Source: Sphingobium sp. 66-54 (GTDB lineage Bacteria; Pseudomonadota; Alphaproteobacteria; Sphingomonadales; Sphingomonadaceae). Taken from it: DNA of 64,000 nucleotides. Position 1 is the stretch's first letter; every line of letters starts with the position of its first letter. Below the pieces are notes generated by a model. That model saw only the letters and a program-made list of their open reading frames with translations, did no database searches and was not told the DNA's origin. The stretch covers positions 124,001-188,000 of the forward strand of contig MKWI01000006.1 in NCBI GenBank assembly GCA_001899715.1, given 5' to 3'. Below are positions 25,528-34,779 of the stretch, one piece after another. The position numbers and the translations under genes were made by a program.

Positions 25528-25582
25528 CGCCGGATTCGGCGGCAGTCCGCCGCGATATGAAGAAACGGGAAAAGACCAAGAC

Positions 25583-27289
25583 GTGAGCGACAAGCAGAAC
25601 ATCTTCCTTGCCGTGGTGCTGACCATCGCCATCCTGTTTGGCTGGCCTTATATCTCGAACCATTTCTTCCCGGCCGCCAATCAGCCGGCGCCACGGGCGG
25701 CCACCAGCGACGTGACTACGCCAACTCCGGCGAGCAGCGCTCCCGTCGACGGCGCACCGCAGGCCATCCGCCCGCTCGACGCCGCGCTCAAGGATGGGCC
25801 GCGCCTCGCCATCGAGACGCCCAAGCTCCACGGCTCGATCAACCTCAAGGGTGCGCGCATCGACGACATGGTGCTGCCGCAGCACAAGGAGACGATCGAG
25901 AAGAATTCGCCCCCGGTCCGCCTGTTCAGCCCGAGCGGCACCAAGGACGCCTATTTCGCCAGCTTCGCCTGGACCGGCGAGGGCCTCAAGCTGCCCGACG
26001 CCAACAGCCTGTGGACCGCCAACGGCACGACGCTGACGCCGGACACACCGGTCACGCTGCACTGGGACAATGAGACGGGCCAGCGCTTCGTCATCCGTCT
26101 CGCCATCGACAAGGATTACATGCTGTCGGTCGACCAGACGGTCGAGAATCGCGGCGCCAATGCGGTGGTTGTGCGCCCCTACGGCCTGCTCTCGCACCTC
26201 GGCGTCTCCAAGACTCCGTCGACCTGGACGATCCACACCGGCCCGGTCGGCGTGTTCAACGGCAAGGCCAATTACGATGTCGATTTCAAGGATCTCGACA
26301 AGGATGGCGACCAGCGCTTCACCACCACCGGCGGCTGGCTGGGCTTTACCGACCTTTACTGGCACGCCGCGCTGATCCCGGCGCAGGCGAGCCCCATCGA
26401 CGCGCAGTTCCGCGCCGGCGCCGACAAACGCTACCAGGCGGACATGACCTATGCGCCGGTCACGGTCGCGCCGGGCAAGAGCGCTACTACCGCCAGCCGT
26501 TTGTTCGTAGGCGCCAAGGAAACCAAGGTTCTGGAAGCCTATACCGATCAGGCCGGCGTCGCCCTGTTCGACCGCGCGATCGACTGGGGCTGGTTCCGCT
26601 GGTTCGAGAAGCCGATCTTCTACCTGCTCGACTGGCTGTTCCGCTTCATCGGCAATTTCGGCGTGGCGATCATCTGCCTCACCTTCATCGTGCGCGGCCT
26701 GATGTTCCCCATCGCCCAGCGCCAGTTCGCCTCCATGGCGGCGATGCGCGTGCTCCAACCCAAGATGAAAGCGCTGCAGGAGCGCCACAAGGACGACAAA
26801 GCCAAGCTCCAGCAGGAGATGATGCAGCTCTACAAGACGGAGAAGGTCAATCCCCTCGCCGGCTGCCTGCCGATCTTCCTGCAAATCCCGGTATTCTTCG
26901 CGCTCTACAAGGTGCTGATGCTGACCATCGAGATGCGGCACCAGCCGTTCGTGCTGTGGATCAAGGATCTTTCCGCGCCCGATCCGCTGCATGTGCTCAA
27001 CCTCTTCGGCCTGCTGCCGTTCACGCCGCCCGGCTTCCTCGCTATCGGCCTGCTGGCGATCATCCTCGGCATCACCATGTGGTTGCAGTTCAAGCTCAAC
27101 CCGGCACCGATGGACGAGATGCAGAAGCAGATCTTCGCGTTCATGCCGTGGATCATGATGTTCGTGATGGCGCCATTCGCGGCGGGGCTGCTCATCTACT
27201 GGTGCACGTCCAACATCCTCACCATCGCCCAGCAATGGTGGCTCTATCGGCAGCATCCGGTGCTGAGCCAGCCGGCGGCGGCGAAGTAG
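25583..27289 (+). CDS. yidC: Membrane protein insertase YidC (Oxa1 family)
   Basis: This 568-residue insertase has an N-terminal membrane helix ([18 protein letters not shown]) and a large periplasmic beta domain (about residues 60-330). The C-terminal Oxa1 core of five helices begins near [23 protein letters not shown] and includes [19 protein letters not shown]. It inserts and folds inner-membrane proteins, with or without SecYEG. I chose GTG at 25583, which keeps the canonical N-terminus ([12 protein letters not shown]) and has GGGAAAAG upstream. An ATG further upstream is in another frame. Confidence 0.96.
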   Translation: MSDKQNIFLAVVLTIAILFGWPYISNHFFPAANQPAPRAATSDVTTPTPASSAPVDGAPQAIRPLDAALKDGPRLAIETPKLHGSINLKGARIDDMVLPQHKETIEKNSPPVRLFSPSGTKDAYFASFAWTGEGLKLPDANSLWTANGTTLTPDTPVTLHWDNETGQRFVIRLAIDKDYMLSVDQTVENRGANAVVVRPYGLLSHLGVSKTPSTWTIHTGPVGVFNGKANYDVDFKDLDKDGDQRFTTTGGWLGFTDLYWHAALIPAQASPIDAQFRAGADKRYQADMTYAPVTVAPGKSATTASRLFVGAKETKVLEAYTDQAGVALFDRAIDWGWFRWFEKPIFYLLDWLFRFIGNFGVAIICLTFIVRGLMFPIAQRQFASMAAMRVLQPKMKALQERHKDDKAKLQQEMMQLYKTEKVNPLAGCLPIFLQIPVFFALYKVLMLTIEMRHQPFVLWIKDLSAPDPLHVLNLFGLLPFTPPGFLAIGLLAIILGITMWLQFKLNPAPMDEMQKQIFAFMPWIMMFVMAPFAAGLLIYWCTSNILTIAQQWWLYRQHPVLSQPAAAK

Positions 27290-27344
27290 GAACGCGGCAC
27301 CGGCCCATCCGCACGGCGGGCCGGCGCATGAAGGGAGACTCCGT

Positions 27345-27998
27345 ATGGACAACGACGCGCGCGCCGCCGCGATCGAGGAAGCCCGGCGCATCTTCGCCGG
27401 GCCGATCCGCTTCCTGCGCTCGGCCCCCAGCCTCAAGTTCCTGCCGGAGCCGATCGCCGAGGAGGTTGCCTTCGCCGGCCGCTCGAACGTGGGCAAGTCC
27501 TCGCTCATCAACGCGCTGACCAACCGCAACGGCCTCGCCCGCACCTCCAACACGCCCGGCCGCACGCAGGAGTTGAACTTCTTCGATGTCGGCGGGCAGG
27601 AAGGCGATGTGCCGCGCTTCCGCCTCGTCGATATGCCGGGCTACGGCTACGCCAAGGCGCCCAAGGACATGGTCCGTCAGTGGCGCCATCTCGTGAACGA
27701 TTATCTGCGCGGCCGCGCGGTGCTGCGCCGCACCCATGTGCTGATCGACAGCCGCCATGGCCTCAAGGAAGTCGATCATACCCTGCTCGACATGCTGGAC
27801 GAGGCGGCAGTGAGCTACCGCGTTGTGCTCACCAAGGCGGACAAGGTGAAGGCGAGCGAACTGGCCGACGTGTCCGCGCGCACGGCCGAGGCGATCCACA
27901 AGCGCCCCGCCGCCCACCCGGAGATTATCGCCACGTCAAGCGAGAAGGGCATGGGTTTGCCGGAGCTGCGCGCGGCAGTGATCGCCGCGCTGACCTGA
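27345..27998 (+). CDS. engB: Ribosome biogenesis GTPase EngB (YihA/YsxC)
   Basis: This 217-residue TrmE-Era-EngA-EngB-Septin GTPase has G1 [11 protein letters not shown]2 region [10 protein letters not shown]3 DMPGYGYA, G4 TKADK and G5 TSSEKG. It is needed for late assembly of the 50S subunit. It follows yidC by 55 bases with GGGAGA before the ATG and is the last gene of this block. Confidence 0.96.
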   Translation: MDNDARAAAIEEARRIFAGPIRFLRSAPSLKFLPEPIAEEVAFAGRSNVGKSSLINALTNRNGLARTSNTPGRTQELNFFDVGGQEGDVPRFRLVDMPGYGYAKAPKDMVRQWRHLVNDYLRGRAVLRRTHVLIDSRHGLKEVDHTLLDMLDEAAVSYRVVLTKADKVKASELADVSARTAEAIHKRPAAHPEIIATSSEKGMGLPELRAAVIAALT

Positions 27999-28064
27999 AA
28001 AGGTATCAGCGGACCGGTGCGCACCGATTTTCCGGTGTACCACCCCAACGGTCATGCTGTCTTG

Positions 28065-28077
28065 TTTCAGCATCCAT
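28065..28077 (+). repeat. Short dispersed sequence TTTCAGCATCCAT
   Basis: This 13-mer recurs exactly at 38588-38600, and its core CAGCATCCA occurs at 2955-2963. All three sites are intergenic. It is probably the edge of a second dispersed repeat family, too short to define here. Confidence 0.4.
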
Positions 28078-28206
28078 CCCGCTCTTCGCCCGCCGGTCCC
28101 CAAACCGGATCAGGGTGTTGGCAACAGGAGCGAACGACATCGCGCTTCTCCCCCGGTTGACAGCACCTCCGCCCCGCCGCATCGCTCGCCCATAAGGAGG
28201 CGCGCC

Positions 28207-28872
28207 ATGCTCAAGCTCATCATCGGCAACAAGACCTATTCGAGCTGGTCGTTGCGCGGCTGGCTGGCAGCAAAGCAATCCGGCCTGCCGTTCGAGGAAG
28301 TCGTCGTATCGCTTTACGACGAGGCATGGGAGACCCGCAAAGCGCAGAGCGATCTCGCCCCCTCCACCGGCAAGGTGCCAACGCTGTGGGACGGCGAGGC
28401 CGTGCTGTGGGACAGCCTCGCGATCATCGACTATCTCGACACGCTCTCCGGCGGCGCCCACTTCTGGCCGAAGGAGCGCCCCGCGCTCGCCCTCGCCCGC
28501 GCCATGGCGGCAGAGATGCACGCGGGCTACATGCCGTTGCGGCAGGCGTGCGGTATGAACCTGCGCCATGTGCTGCCGCCCGCCCCGCTGAGCGCGGAGG
28601 TGAGCGCCGATGTCGCCCGTATCCTCCAACTCTGGCGCGAGGCGCGCACGCGCTTCGGCGGTGGCGGCGCATTTCTGTTCGGGGATTTCGGCGCAGCGGA
28701 CATCATGTTCGCGCCGGTGGTGACGCGCTTCGTCACCTACAGCGTGGCCGTACCCGCCGACGCGCGCACCTATATGGACGCGATCCTCGCCCACCCCTTC
28801 ATGACCGAGTGGACCACCGCCGCCAAAGCCGAATCCTGGGTGATCCCACGCCTGGAGCCGGCGGGAGTTTGA
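28207..28872 (+). CDS. Glutathione S-transferase family protein
   Basis: This is a 221-residue two-domain GST. The N-terminal thioredoxin-like domain has the putative catalytic Ser region NKTYSSWSLRGWLA, the glutathione-binding cis-Pro segment GKVPTLWDGEAVLWDSLAIIDYL, and a helical C-terminal domain. The strong AAGGAGG before the ATG at 28207 fixes the start. It is monocistronic, with a palindromic repeat and T-run acting as likely terminator 70 bases downstream. The substrate is unknown. Confidence 0.92.
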   Translation: MLKLIIGNKTYSSWSLRGWLAAKQSGLPFEEVVVSLYDEAWETRKAQSDLAPSTGKVPTLWDGEAVLWDSLAIIDYLDTLSGGAHFWPKERPALALARAMAAEMHAGYMPLRQACGMNLRHVLPPAPLSAEVSADVARILQLWREARTRFGGGGAFLFGDFGAADIMFAPVVTRFVTYSVAVPADARTYMDAILAHPFMTEWTTAAKAESWVIPRLEPAGV

Positions 28873-28940
28873 ACGGGGCCGGCAGGCACGGCGCTGTGAT
28901 CTCACCGAGGGCGGCACCAAACCCGATTGTCCATTAACCA

Positions 28941-28976
28941 GTGCTCCTGCGAAGGCAGGAGCACGGCGTTTCTTTT
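28941..28976 (+). repeat. REP-like palindrome, copy C, probable terminator of the GST gene
   Basis: This is a single unit with 10-bp perfect arms and a GAAG loop (28941-28964), followed by GGCGTTTCTTTTT. It lacks the inverted second unit and the upstream tag. The stem plus T-rich tail 70 bases after the GST stop would work as an intrinsic terminator. Confidence 0.75.
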
Positions 28977-29022
28977 TACGCACTCGGCGCCCTGATGGCG
29001 GAGCCCTTGAGCCCGCTCGCCC

Positions 29023-29487
29023 CTAAGCGGTCCGCCGTGCCGGATACGGGGTACCATCGCGGTGCAGATAGCCCTGCTCGGTAAACACCATGTCGATATC
29101 CGAATAAGCCCCACCCGCCATGCGGTCGCCGGCACTCATGCAGAGGAAGGTGCAATCGGCATTGCTCCGGTTGACGAGGTGATGGCCGTTGCGCACGCCC
29201 GCCGGCCACGCTGCGCAATCGCCGGGGCGCAGCACCGTCTCGCCCTCATCCTCGATCAGCACCGCCTCGCCGCTCAGCATCACGAGAACTTCATCCTCAC
29301 CCTCATGCCAGTGGCGCTGGGATGACCACGCACCGGGCCGCAGCAGTACATGGCTGATGCCCATCGCGGTGAGCCCGGCCACCGGCGCCAACCGCCGCTG
29401 CAACCGCCCCGCGACCGGCTCGTCGAACGGCGCCGGATAGCCGGTGCCGGCGCGCAACGCCGCGGGATCGAGATCGATTCGGGGCAT
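29023..29487 (-). CDS. Cupin-domain protein
   Basis: This is a 154-residue single-cupin protein. Motif 1 is SQRHWHEGEDEVLVMLSG (metal-binding His, His, Glu) and motif 2 is LRPGDCAAWPAGVRNGHHLVN. It is probably a metal-dependent small-molecule enzyme or sensor in the cytosol. The substrate cannot be predicted. GGAGG lies upstream of the ATG at 29487. It is divergent from dapE across about 290 bases in which I see no gene or clear site. Confidence 0.88.
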   Translation of the reverse strand: MPRIDLDPAALRAGTGYPAPFDEPVAGRLQRRLAPVAGLTAMGISHVLLRPGAWSSQRHWHEGEDEVLVMLSGEAVLIEDEGETVLRPGDCAAWPAGVRNGHHLVNRSNADCTFLCMSAGDRMAGGAYSDIDMVFTEQGYLHRDGTPYPARRTA

Positions 29488-29777
29488 ATGCGCCTCCTTC
29501 TGCCATCATGCGCACTGGCTATGACGATGCGCGTTCACACGCAACCGTGGCGGGAAAGGGCGAGCCGCCTCTTATCGAGAGCGGATAGACATTCGGGTCA
29601 GGAGGAGACGGGCTTGCGCACGGCCGAAGACAAATTTCCATGGCCAGGTGTGCGGCAAGTTCAAGGCATATGAGCACTGGAAGTGCAGGAAAGCACTATT
29701 CGCAGCCCCGCATGAGACGAAACGTCGATCCGCCCAGCCGCCTTTCCGTCGGCGCGCAGTTGGTCTAACGCGGCGCG

Positions 29778-30926
29778 ATGATTGCCACGCCCGCCCTCAC
29801 CGATCCGGTCGCGCTCGCCGAGGCGCTGATCGCCTGCCCCTCCGTCACGCCGGCGACGGGCGCTGTGTTCGATTGCCTGGAGGCGATGCTCGTCCCGCTT
29901 GGTTTCACAGTGGAGCGCTTCCTCGATGGGCACGGCGAGAATGCCCCGGTCGAGAATCTGCTGGCGGTGCGCACGCGCGGCGCGGGCGAACATGTCGCCT
30001 TCGCCGGCCATCTCGACGTGGTGCCGCCAGGCGAGGGCTGGACCGGCGACGCCTTCCGCCCGGAGCGGCGCGGAGAGCTGCTCTATGGACGCGGCGCGGT
30101 GGACATGAAGGGCGCCATCGCCGCCTTTGTCGCCGCCATCGCACGCGCCGGGGCAAATGCCCAGCCGGGCACGCTCAGCCTGCTCATCACCGGCGACGAG
30201 GAGGGCGATGCCGTCCACGGCACCCGCGCGCTGATGGCCCATATGGCCGAACGCGGCGTGGTGCCAGACCTGTGCGTGGTGGGTGAGCCAACCTCGGTCA
30301 ACCGGCTCGGCGACACCATCAAGATCGGCCGGCGCGGCTCGGTCAACATGTGGATCGCGGTGGAGGGCGTGCAGGGCCACGTCGCCTACCCGCATCTGGC
30401 GAAGAACCCGATCCCGCCGCTCGTCCGCATCCTCACCGCCATCGAGGCGATCGTGCTGGACGCCGGCACAGACTGGTTCCAGCCGAGCAACATCGAGATC
30501 ACCGACATCATGGTCGGCAACCCCGCCACCAATGTCATCCCCACCCGCGCAACCGCGCGCCTCTCGATCCGCTTCAACGACATGCACCGGGGCGAAGCGC
30601 TGGCCGGGCGGATCCGCGCGCTGGTCGAGGCGGAAGGCGGCACGCTGGTTGCCAGGGTCAGCGGCGAGGCATTCCTCACCCCGCCCGGCGCCCTCTCCGC
30701 CCGCGTGAGCGAGGCGATCCGCGCGGAGACCGGCCTCACGCCCGATCTGTCGACCAGCGGCGGTACGTCCGATGCGCGCTTCCTGAGCGCGCTCTGCCCG
30801 GTGGTGGAGTTCGGCCTCGTCAACGCGACCATGCACAAGCTGGATGAGGCGGTGGCGCTCGCCGATCTGGAACGGCTCACCGCCATCTACCAGCGTCTGC
30901 TCGTCGCAAACCCAACCCATTCTTAA
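29778..30926 (+). CDS. dapE: Succinyl-diaminopimelate desuccinylase
   Basis: This is a 382-residue M20 metallopeptidase-family enzyme of lysine and peptidoglycan precursor synthesis, releasing succinate from N-succinyl-LL-diaminopimelate. The zinc ligands are visible in AFAGHLDVVPPG, LYGRGAVDMKGA and ITGDEEGDAVHG, with a C-terminal His in VNATMHKLDE. A dimerisation insert spans about residues 180-290. It is a complete gene with normal length; the ribosome site is poor. Confidence 0.96.
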   Translation: MIATPALTDPVALAEALIACPSVTPATGAVFDCLEAMLVPLGFTVERFLDGHGENAPVENLLAVRTRGAGEHVAFAGHLDVVPPGEGWTGDAFRPERRGELLYGRGAVDMKGAIAAFVAAIARAGANAQPGTLSLLITGDEEGDAVHGTRALMAHMAERGVVPDLCVVGEPTSVNRLGDTIKIGRRGSVNMWIAVEGVQGHVAYPHLAKNPIPPLVRILTAIEAIVLDAGTDWFQPSNIEITDIMVGNPATNVIPTRATARLSIRFNDMHRGEALAGRIRALVEAEGGTLVARVSGEAFLTPPGALSARVSEAIRAETGLTPDLSTSGGTSDARFLSALCPVVEFGLVNATMHKLDEAVALADLERLTAIYQRLLVANPTHS

Positions 30927-30987
30927 GCCTCTGGCGCTAGCCTGACCGGCATGACAGCCAAACCGGCCACAGCTTCGGGAGCATCCC

Positions 30988-31353
30988 ATGACTCCTTATT
31001 CCATCGACACCGACCCGGCGCGCCGCCTGCTGACCATCGTCATGCGGGGCTATTGGGACCAGCCCACCTTCGAGCGGTTCGCCGCCGAATACAGCCGGAA
31101 GATACGCCAGATGCACGCCAGCGGCACACTCGACAATGCGCTGATCGACGGACGCGAATTCGCCGTGCAGGCGCGGACCATCTCCGACCAGTTCCGTGAC
31201 CTGATCGCGGCGCACACGCACTATATGGCGAAGCGGACGGCCACGGTCGTCCCGGCCCATCTCAACAAGCTGCAAGCTGAGCGGGCGGGAGAAGCGATCG
31301 ACGCGCGCTACTTCACCGACATGGCCGAAGCCGAGGCGTGGCTGTTCGGCTAG
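30988..31353 (+). CDS. SpoIIAA/STAS-like protein of unknown function
   Basis: This 121-residue cytosolic protein with alternating strands and helices starts MTPYSIDTDPARRLLTIVMRGYWDQPTFERFAAEY. The opening strand, the GYWDQPTFERFAAEYSRKI helix and the C-terminal ARYFTDMAEAEAWLFG resemble SpoIIAA-like/STAS-fold proteins found widely in alphaproteobacteria. The role is unknown. It follows dapE by 61 bases and is followed by repeat copy D. Confidence 0.7.
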   Translation: MTPYSIDTDPARRLLTIVMRGYWDQPTFERFAAEYSRKIRQMHASGTLDNALIDGREFAVQARTISDQFRDLIAAHTHYMAKRTATVVPAHLNKLQAERAGEAIDARYFTDMAEAEAWLFG

Positions 31354-31362
31354 AGTGCGTCT

Positions 31363-31410
31363 GCTTCAGGTCGAACCACATCGTGCTCCTGCGAAGGCAG
31401 GAGCACAGGG
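31363..31410. repeat. REP-like palindromic repeat, copy D
   Basis: The tag GCTTCAGGTCGAACC is followed by a palindrome with 10-bp arms and GAAG loop (31383-31406). The second inverted unit is missing. It lies between two convergent genes, immediately after the STAS-like gene. Confidence 0.85.
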
Positions 31411-31442
31411 CCCAGCCACCGGGCTTGCCGCCTTGGCGCCGC

Positions 31443-32018
31443 TCACTCACCGCGCCGCAGAATGATGTAGAGCGCGCCGTCGCCGCCATGGCGGGGATGC
31501 GCCTGCCGCACGCTGGCGATCCGCCCCGCGTGCGCGCTGCGCGCCAGCCAGTCGCCGATCTCGGCGCGGATGGCGCCGCGCCGCCGCGCCTCACCGGGTG
31601 CGGGCGCGGGCCGAGGCCGGCCGGTCACAACCAGCAGCACCCGCCAGCCCTGCCGCACGGCATCACCGAGCAGGCGTTCGAGGCGCAGATGCGCCGCCGC
31701 CAGCGTAAGGCCGTGCAGATCGACGCTGATGTCCGGCGACAGCCGGCCGCCGCGGATGCGCTTCTCCCAGCTTCCGTCCAGCACCGGCACGGGCGCAGGC
31801 GCGGCGGGCGCGGGGAGCGGCGGCGCGGGCCGGGCAGGCGGCACGCGGCCCTTGATCCGGGGCTTCTCCAGCAGTTCAGCAAGCGCTTCGGGCTGCGGGG
31901 GTGGCTGCGCCTCCGCCTCGGTCTCCGGCCGGGGCCTGGCGCGCCGCAGGGGCGTGACCGTGCGGGTCAGGGTTCGCCAGAGCGCGCGTTCCTCAGGGCT
32001 GAGGCGACGGCGCGGCAT
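31443..32018 (-). CDS. Smr-domain protein (MutS2 C-terminal-like)
   Basis: This is a 191-residue protein with a variable Pro/Ala-rich N-terminal half and a C-terminal Smr domain. Domain motifs are SVDLHGLTLAAAHLRL, the VLLVVTGRPRP strand and HPRHGGDGALYIILRR. Smr domains bind or nick nucleic acid; bacterial stand-alone forms have been linked to mRNA cleavage on collided ribosomes and to DNA repair. Its start lies 26 bases inside the end of mltA, so it is translated from the same message. Confidence 0.88.
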   Translation of the reverse strand: MPRRRLSPEERALWRTLTRTVTPLRRARPRPETEAEAQPPPQPEALAELLEKPRIKGRVPPARPAPPLPAPAAPAPVPVLDGSWEKRIRGGRLSPDISVDLHGLTLAAAHLRLERLLGDAVRQGWRVLLVVTGRPRPAPAPGEARRRGAIRAEIGDWLARSAHAGRIASVRQAHPRHGGDGALYIILRRGE

Positions 32019-33285
32019 TTTGCTGGGACAGGCGATTATAGGTGCCGATCGGCAGCAGCAGCAGCGCGCTGCCTCGCGCGGCCATGCCGCCGGCGATCGC
32101 TCGCGCCCGCTCGCCCGCGCCCCAAAAGGTATCGAAGCGGTTGGCGCCCTTGATCGCGCCGCCGGTATCCTGCGCCACCCACAGGCCGTTGGGCTCCGCG
32201 CGATCCAGAGAGAGCAGCACTGGTGCCCCCAACGGCACGAAGGTGGGGTCGGCAGCTACCGTCGCCTCCGGCGTCACCGCGATACCGAGCGCGCCAAGCG
32301 GCCCCGCCCCGGTCAGTTCGCGGAAGAACACGTAGCTCTTGTTCTCGTTCATAATCGCCGCGCCCTCAACGGGATGGGCGCGGATATAGCTCATGATGTC
32401 CTGCATCGAGCCGGCCTGGATCAGCCCGCGATCCTTCATCAGCTTGCCGATGCCGGTATAATCGCGACCGTTCTGCCCGTCATAGCCGACGCGCATGATG
32501 CCGCCGTCGGGCAGCCGCAACCGACCGCTGCCCTGGATCTCCAGGAAGAATAGCTCGACCGGATCGTTGGCATAAGCCAACTCCAGCCCGCGCCCCACCA
32601 GCGTGCCGGAGGTAATGGAGGCACGGTCGTCATAGGGGACGAAGCTGGTGCCGTTCACCTTGCCGCGGATCCGCTTGCCCTTCAGGCTATCGCTGAACAG
32701 GCCGAGATCGACTTCGATGAGATCGGCCGGACGCTTGTAGAGCGGCGTCGCACAGCCGCTGGTCTGGGTGCGGCAACCGGCGATTTCCGGCTCGTAATAG
32801 CCGGTGGCATAGGCCGTGCCGTCGCCCACCTGCACCAACTCGAAATAGCGGCGGAAGAACTCGCGCGCGTTGGATTCGCTCCAGCTTGCTGCTGCGCTGC
32901 ACGCCTGCTGCCAGTCGCTGCCGCTGGTGAGACCGCTCTGGTCGGTCCGACGCATCAGCGAAGGGCAGGAAAGGCGGAAGGCCCGCAGCGCAAGGCCGGT
33001 GCGGGTGGTATCGGCGGGAAGCAGCGTGTCGATTGCCGGTCCGAGTGTCAGCCCGGCCGCCACCGCCGCGCCAGTGCCGGAGACAGGCGGGGTTGCCGGC
33101 GGCGTCACCGCGATCGGCGGGCGCGGCGTGGCGGGCTGCGGCCGGGCGGCCGGTTCGCCCGGCGCGGGGCGGCTGCCCGGCGTACCCGGCGGGATCACAC
33201 GGCCGCAACTCGCCAGCGCCAGCGCGCCGGCTAGCACGATCAGCCATTTGAGGGAGGAAACCGGGCGCGGGATCAGGCGAGGCAC
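31993..33285 (-). CDS. mltA: Membrane-bound lytic murein transglycosylase A
   Basis: This is a 430-residue lipoprotein with signal peptide and lipobox LALASC (Cys27) and a Pro/Ala-rich linker. The MltA domain (GYYEPEIAGCRTQ, VELFFLEIQGSGRLRLPDG) is followed by the 3D domain (FVPLGAPVLLSLDRAEPNGLWVAQDTGGAIKG) that holds the catalytic Asp in AQDTGG. It cleaves peptidoglycan to anhydro-muropeptides at the outer membrane. GTG at 33285 is chosen to give a short basic N-region before the hydrophobic core. It is 15 bases from the Tim44 gene. Confidence 0.93.
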   Translation of the reverse strand: MPRLIPRPVSSLKWLIVLAGALALASCGRVIPPGTPGSRPAPGEPAARPQPATPRPPIAVTPPATPPVSGTGAAVAAGLTLGPAIDTLLPADTTRTGLALRAFRLSCPSLMRRTDQSGLTSGSDWQQACSAAASWSESNAREFFRRYFELVQVGDGTAYATGYYEPEIAGCRTQTSGCATPLYKRPADLIEVDLGLFSDSLKGKRIRGKVNGTSFVPYDDRASITSGTLVGRGLELAYANDPVELFFLEIQGSGRLRLPDGGIMRVGYDGQNGRDYTGIGKLMKDRGLIQAGSMQDIMSYIRAHPVEGAAIMNENKSYVFFRELTGAGPLGALGIAVTPEATVAADPTFVPLGAPVLLSLDRAEPNGLWVAQDTGGAIKGANRFDTFWGAGERARAIAGGMAARGSALLLLPIGTYNRLSQQNAAPSPQP

Positions 33286-33299
33286 GGGCGGCGATCCGC

Positions 33300-33953
33300 T
33301 CAGCCTTCGTCCGTCTCCACAAGCTGCCAGTTGGGATCGCGGCTGCGCAGATCCCGGCCGAAGGTCCATGTCTCGACCGTGCCGATCGCGTCATCGAGCG
33401 AGCCGGCGACCACTTCGCCCTCGGCATTGCGCGTCACCGCCGACAGGTCCGCTTCGAACCGCACGGCGACCAGCGCATAGCCGTTCGCCACGCTCACATC
33501 GACGATATTGGCCGATTCGATTCGCACCAGCTTGTTGTCGAGCGTGTGGCCGGCCGCTTCGCGTGCGGCGATGGCGCTCTCGAATGCATCCTTTACATCG
33601 GCGTCGCAATAGTGCGCCAGCGTCTCGCGGTCGCCCTTCCAGAAAGCGTCGAGGATGAGGCCATAGGCCGCCCGCGCGCCGGTCATGAACTGGCCGACGT
33701 CGAAGCCGCGATCCGCCGCGATCAGCGCCCGCAGGCCGGATTGCGCGGGCACCGCCACCACGCTTTCCGCCGCGCGCTGGCCGGGCGTGTTGCCCTCGCC
33801 CTGGGCGCTGGCCGGCGCCCGCGCAGCGACTGTCCGGTCGTCCACCGGCGTCGGCAACTGGCGCTGCTCGTGGCCGGTGCGGCGGCCGAGTACGGAAAAC
33901 AGCCGCAGCGCCAGCAAGGCAAAGATCATGGCCAGGACGACAATGACGGTCAC
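33300..33953 (-). CDS. Tim44-domain membrane-anchored protein
   Basis: This 217-residue protein has an N-terminal membrane helix (VIVVLAMIFALLALRLFSVLG) and a polar linker. The C-terminal Tim44-like fold runs from about FDVGQFMTGARAAYGLILDAFWKGDRETLAHY to TVETWTFGRDLRSRDPNWQLVETDEG. Alphaproteobacterial relatives (TimA) are the likely ancestors of mitochondrial Tim44. It is transcribed away from secB and leads the Tim44-mltA-smr unit. Confidence 0.92.
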   Translation of the reverse strand: MTVIVVLAMIFALLALRLFSVLGRRTGHEQRQLPTPVDDRTVAARAPASAQGEGNTPGQRAAESVVAVPAQSGLRALIAADRGFDVGQFMTGARAAYGLILDAFWKGDRETLAHYCDADVKDAFESAIAAREAAGHTLDNKLVRIESANIVDVSVANGYALVAVRFEADLSAVTRNAEGEVVAGSLDDAIGTVETWTFGRDLRSRDPNWQLVETDEG

Positions 33954-34268
33954 GTATCGGGACCCTTCTCAAAAACATTCGAACCCGCAGGACATAAGCG
34001 GTCTTGCGCGGATATTCAAACCCGCAACGCGCACGCTTCAGCCGACATTACGCAAGACATGCCAAAAAAGCATCAACAATCGCACCCACGGGCGCGCCGG
34101 GCGGTCCCGCATGGAGACGGGCAGAGCGCCCCGCAAACCGTTGCGGAGGCCCGGCCTGCCTGCTAACGCGCGCTCGATGGGCGGCCTGCGCCCCGCGATT
34201 TTCCAGCGCCCCCGCCACGGCAAAGAGAGCCCACGGCACGGCGGCAACAGCCTGAAGGACAGGAAGAC
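33954..34268. other. Divergent promoter region between Tim44 gene and secB
   Basis: No gene is seen. Two near-identical direct repeats occur at 33976-33989 (CATTCGAACCCGCA) and 34013-34026 (TATTCAAACCCGCA), 37 bases apart, close to the Tim44 start. They could be regulator sites; no promoter boxes are clear. Confidence 0.4.
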
Positions 34269-34751
34269 ATGACCGAGACGACCACGAACGGCGCCGACAA
34301 CCAGCCGCAGATCGGCCTGATCGCGCAATATGTGAAGGACCTCTCCTTCGAGAATCCCAACTCGCCGGGCGTCTACCAGTGGCAGGAGCAGCCGCAGATC
34401 GACGTGAATTTCAACATCAGCAACGAGAAGGCGGCCGACGACGTGTTCGAGGTCGCGGTGAAGATCAGCGCCAAGGCCACCGCCGAGGCAGGCACCGCCT
34501 TCGCCGTCGAGCTGGTGTTCGCTGGCCTGTTCGGCGTCCGCAACGTGCCGGACGATCAGCTCCGCCCGTTCCTTTATGCCGAAGCGCCGCGCCTCCTCTT
34601 CCCGTTCGCACGCCGCATCCTCGCCGACGCCGTGCAGGATGGCGGCTTCCCGCCGCTGCTGCTCGATCCGATCGACTTCGGCGCGCTCTACATGCAGCAG
34701 CAGGCGCAGATCCAGGCGGCGGCGGAAGGCGCGCCGGCCGGCAACGCCTGA
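34269..34751 (+). CDS. secB: Protein-export chaperone SecB
   Basis: This 160-residue cytosolic tetrameric chaperone keeps precursors unfolded for SecA. Recognisable segments are QIGLIAQYVKDLSFENPNSPGVY, VFEVAVKISAKA, VELVFAGLFGVRNVPDDQLRPFLYAEAPRLLFPFARRI and PLLLDPIDFGALYMQQ. AAGGACAGGAAGAC lies before the ATG. It precedes murJ by 28 bases. Confidence 0.98.
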   Translation: MTETTTNGADNQPQIGLIAQYVKDLSFENPNSPGVYQWQEQPQIDVNFNISNEKAADDVFEVAVKISAKATAEAGTAFAVELVFAGLFGVRNVPDDQLRPFLYAEAPRLLFPFARRILADAVQDGGFPPLLLDPIDFGALYMQQQAQIQAAAEGAPAGNA

Positions 34752-34779
34752 TCCGCGCGGCCGACGGGGCGCGCCGGCG

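Noticed and set aside
25331..27565. A 744-codon open frame antisense to yidC
   Set aside because: It covers yidC and engB on the opposite strand, has Arg/Gly/Glu-rich low-complexity composition and no ribosome site. Such frames are a by-product of GC-rich coding DNA.
29488..29777. Short open frames between the cupin gene and dapE
   Set aside because: Frames of about 50 codons exist, but they have no ribosome site, no recognisable family and no membrane or signal segment.
31993..32018. Frameshift between mltA and the Smr gene
   Set aside because: Both proteins are complete with intact domains. The 26-base overlap is an ordinary translational overlap in one operon.
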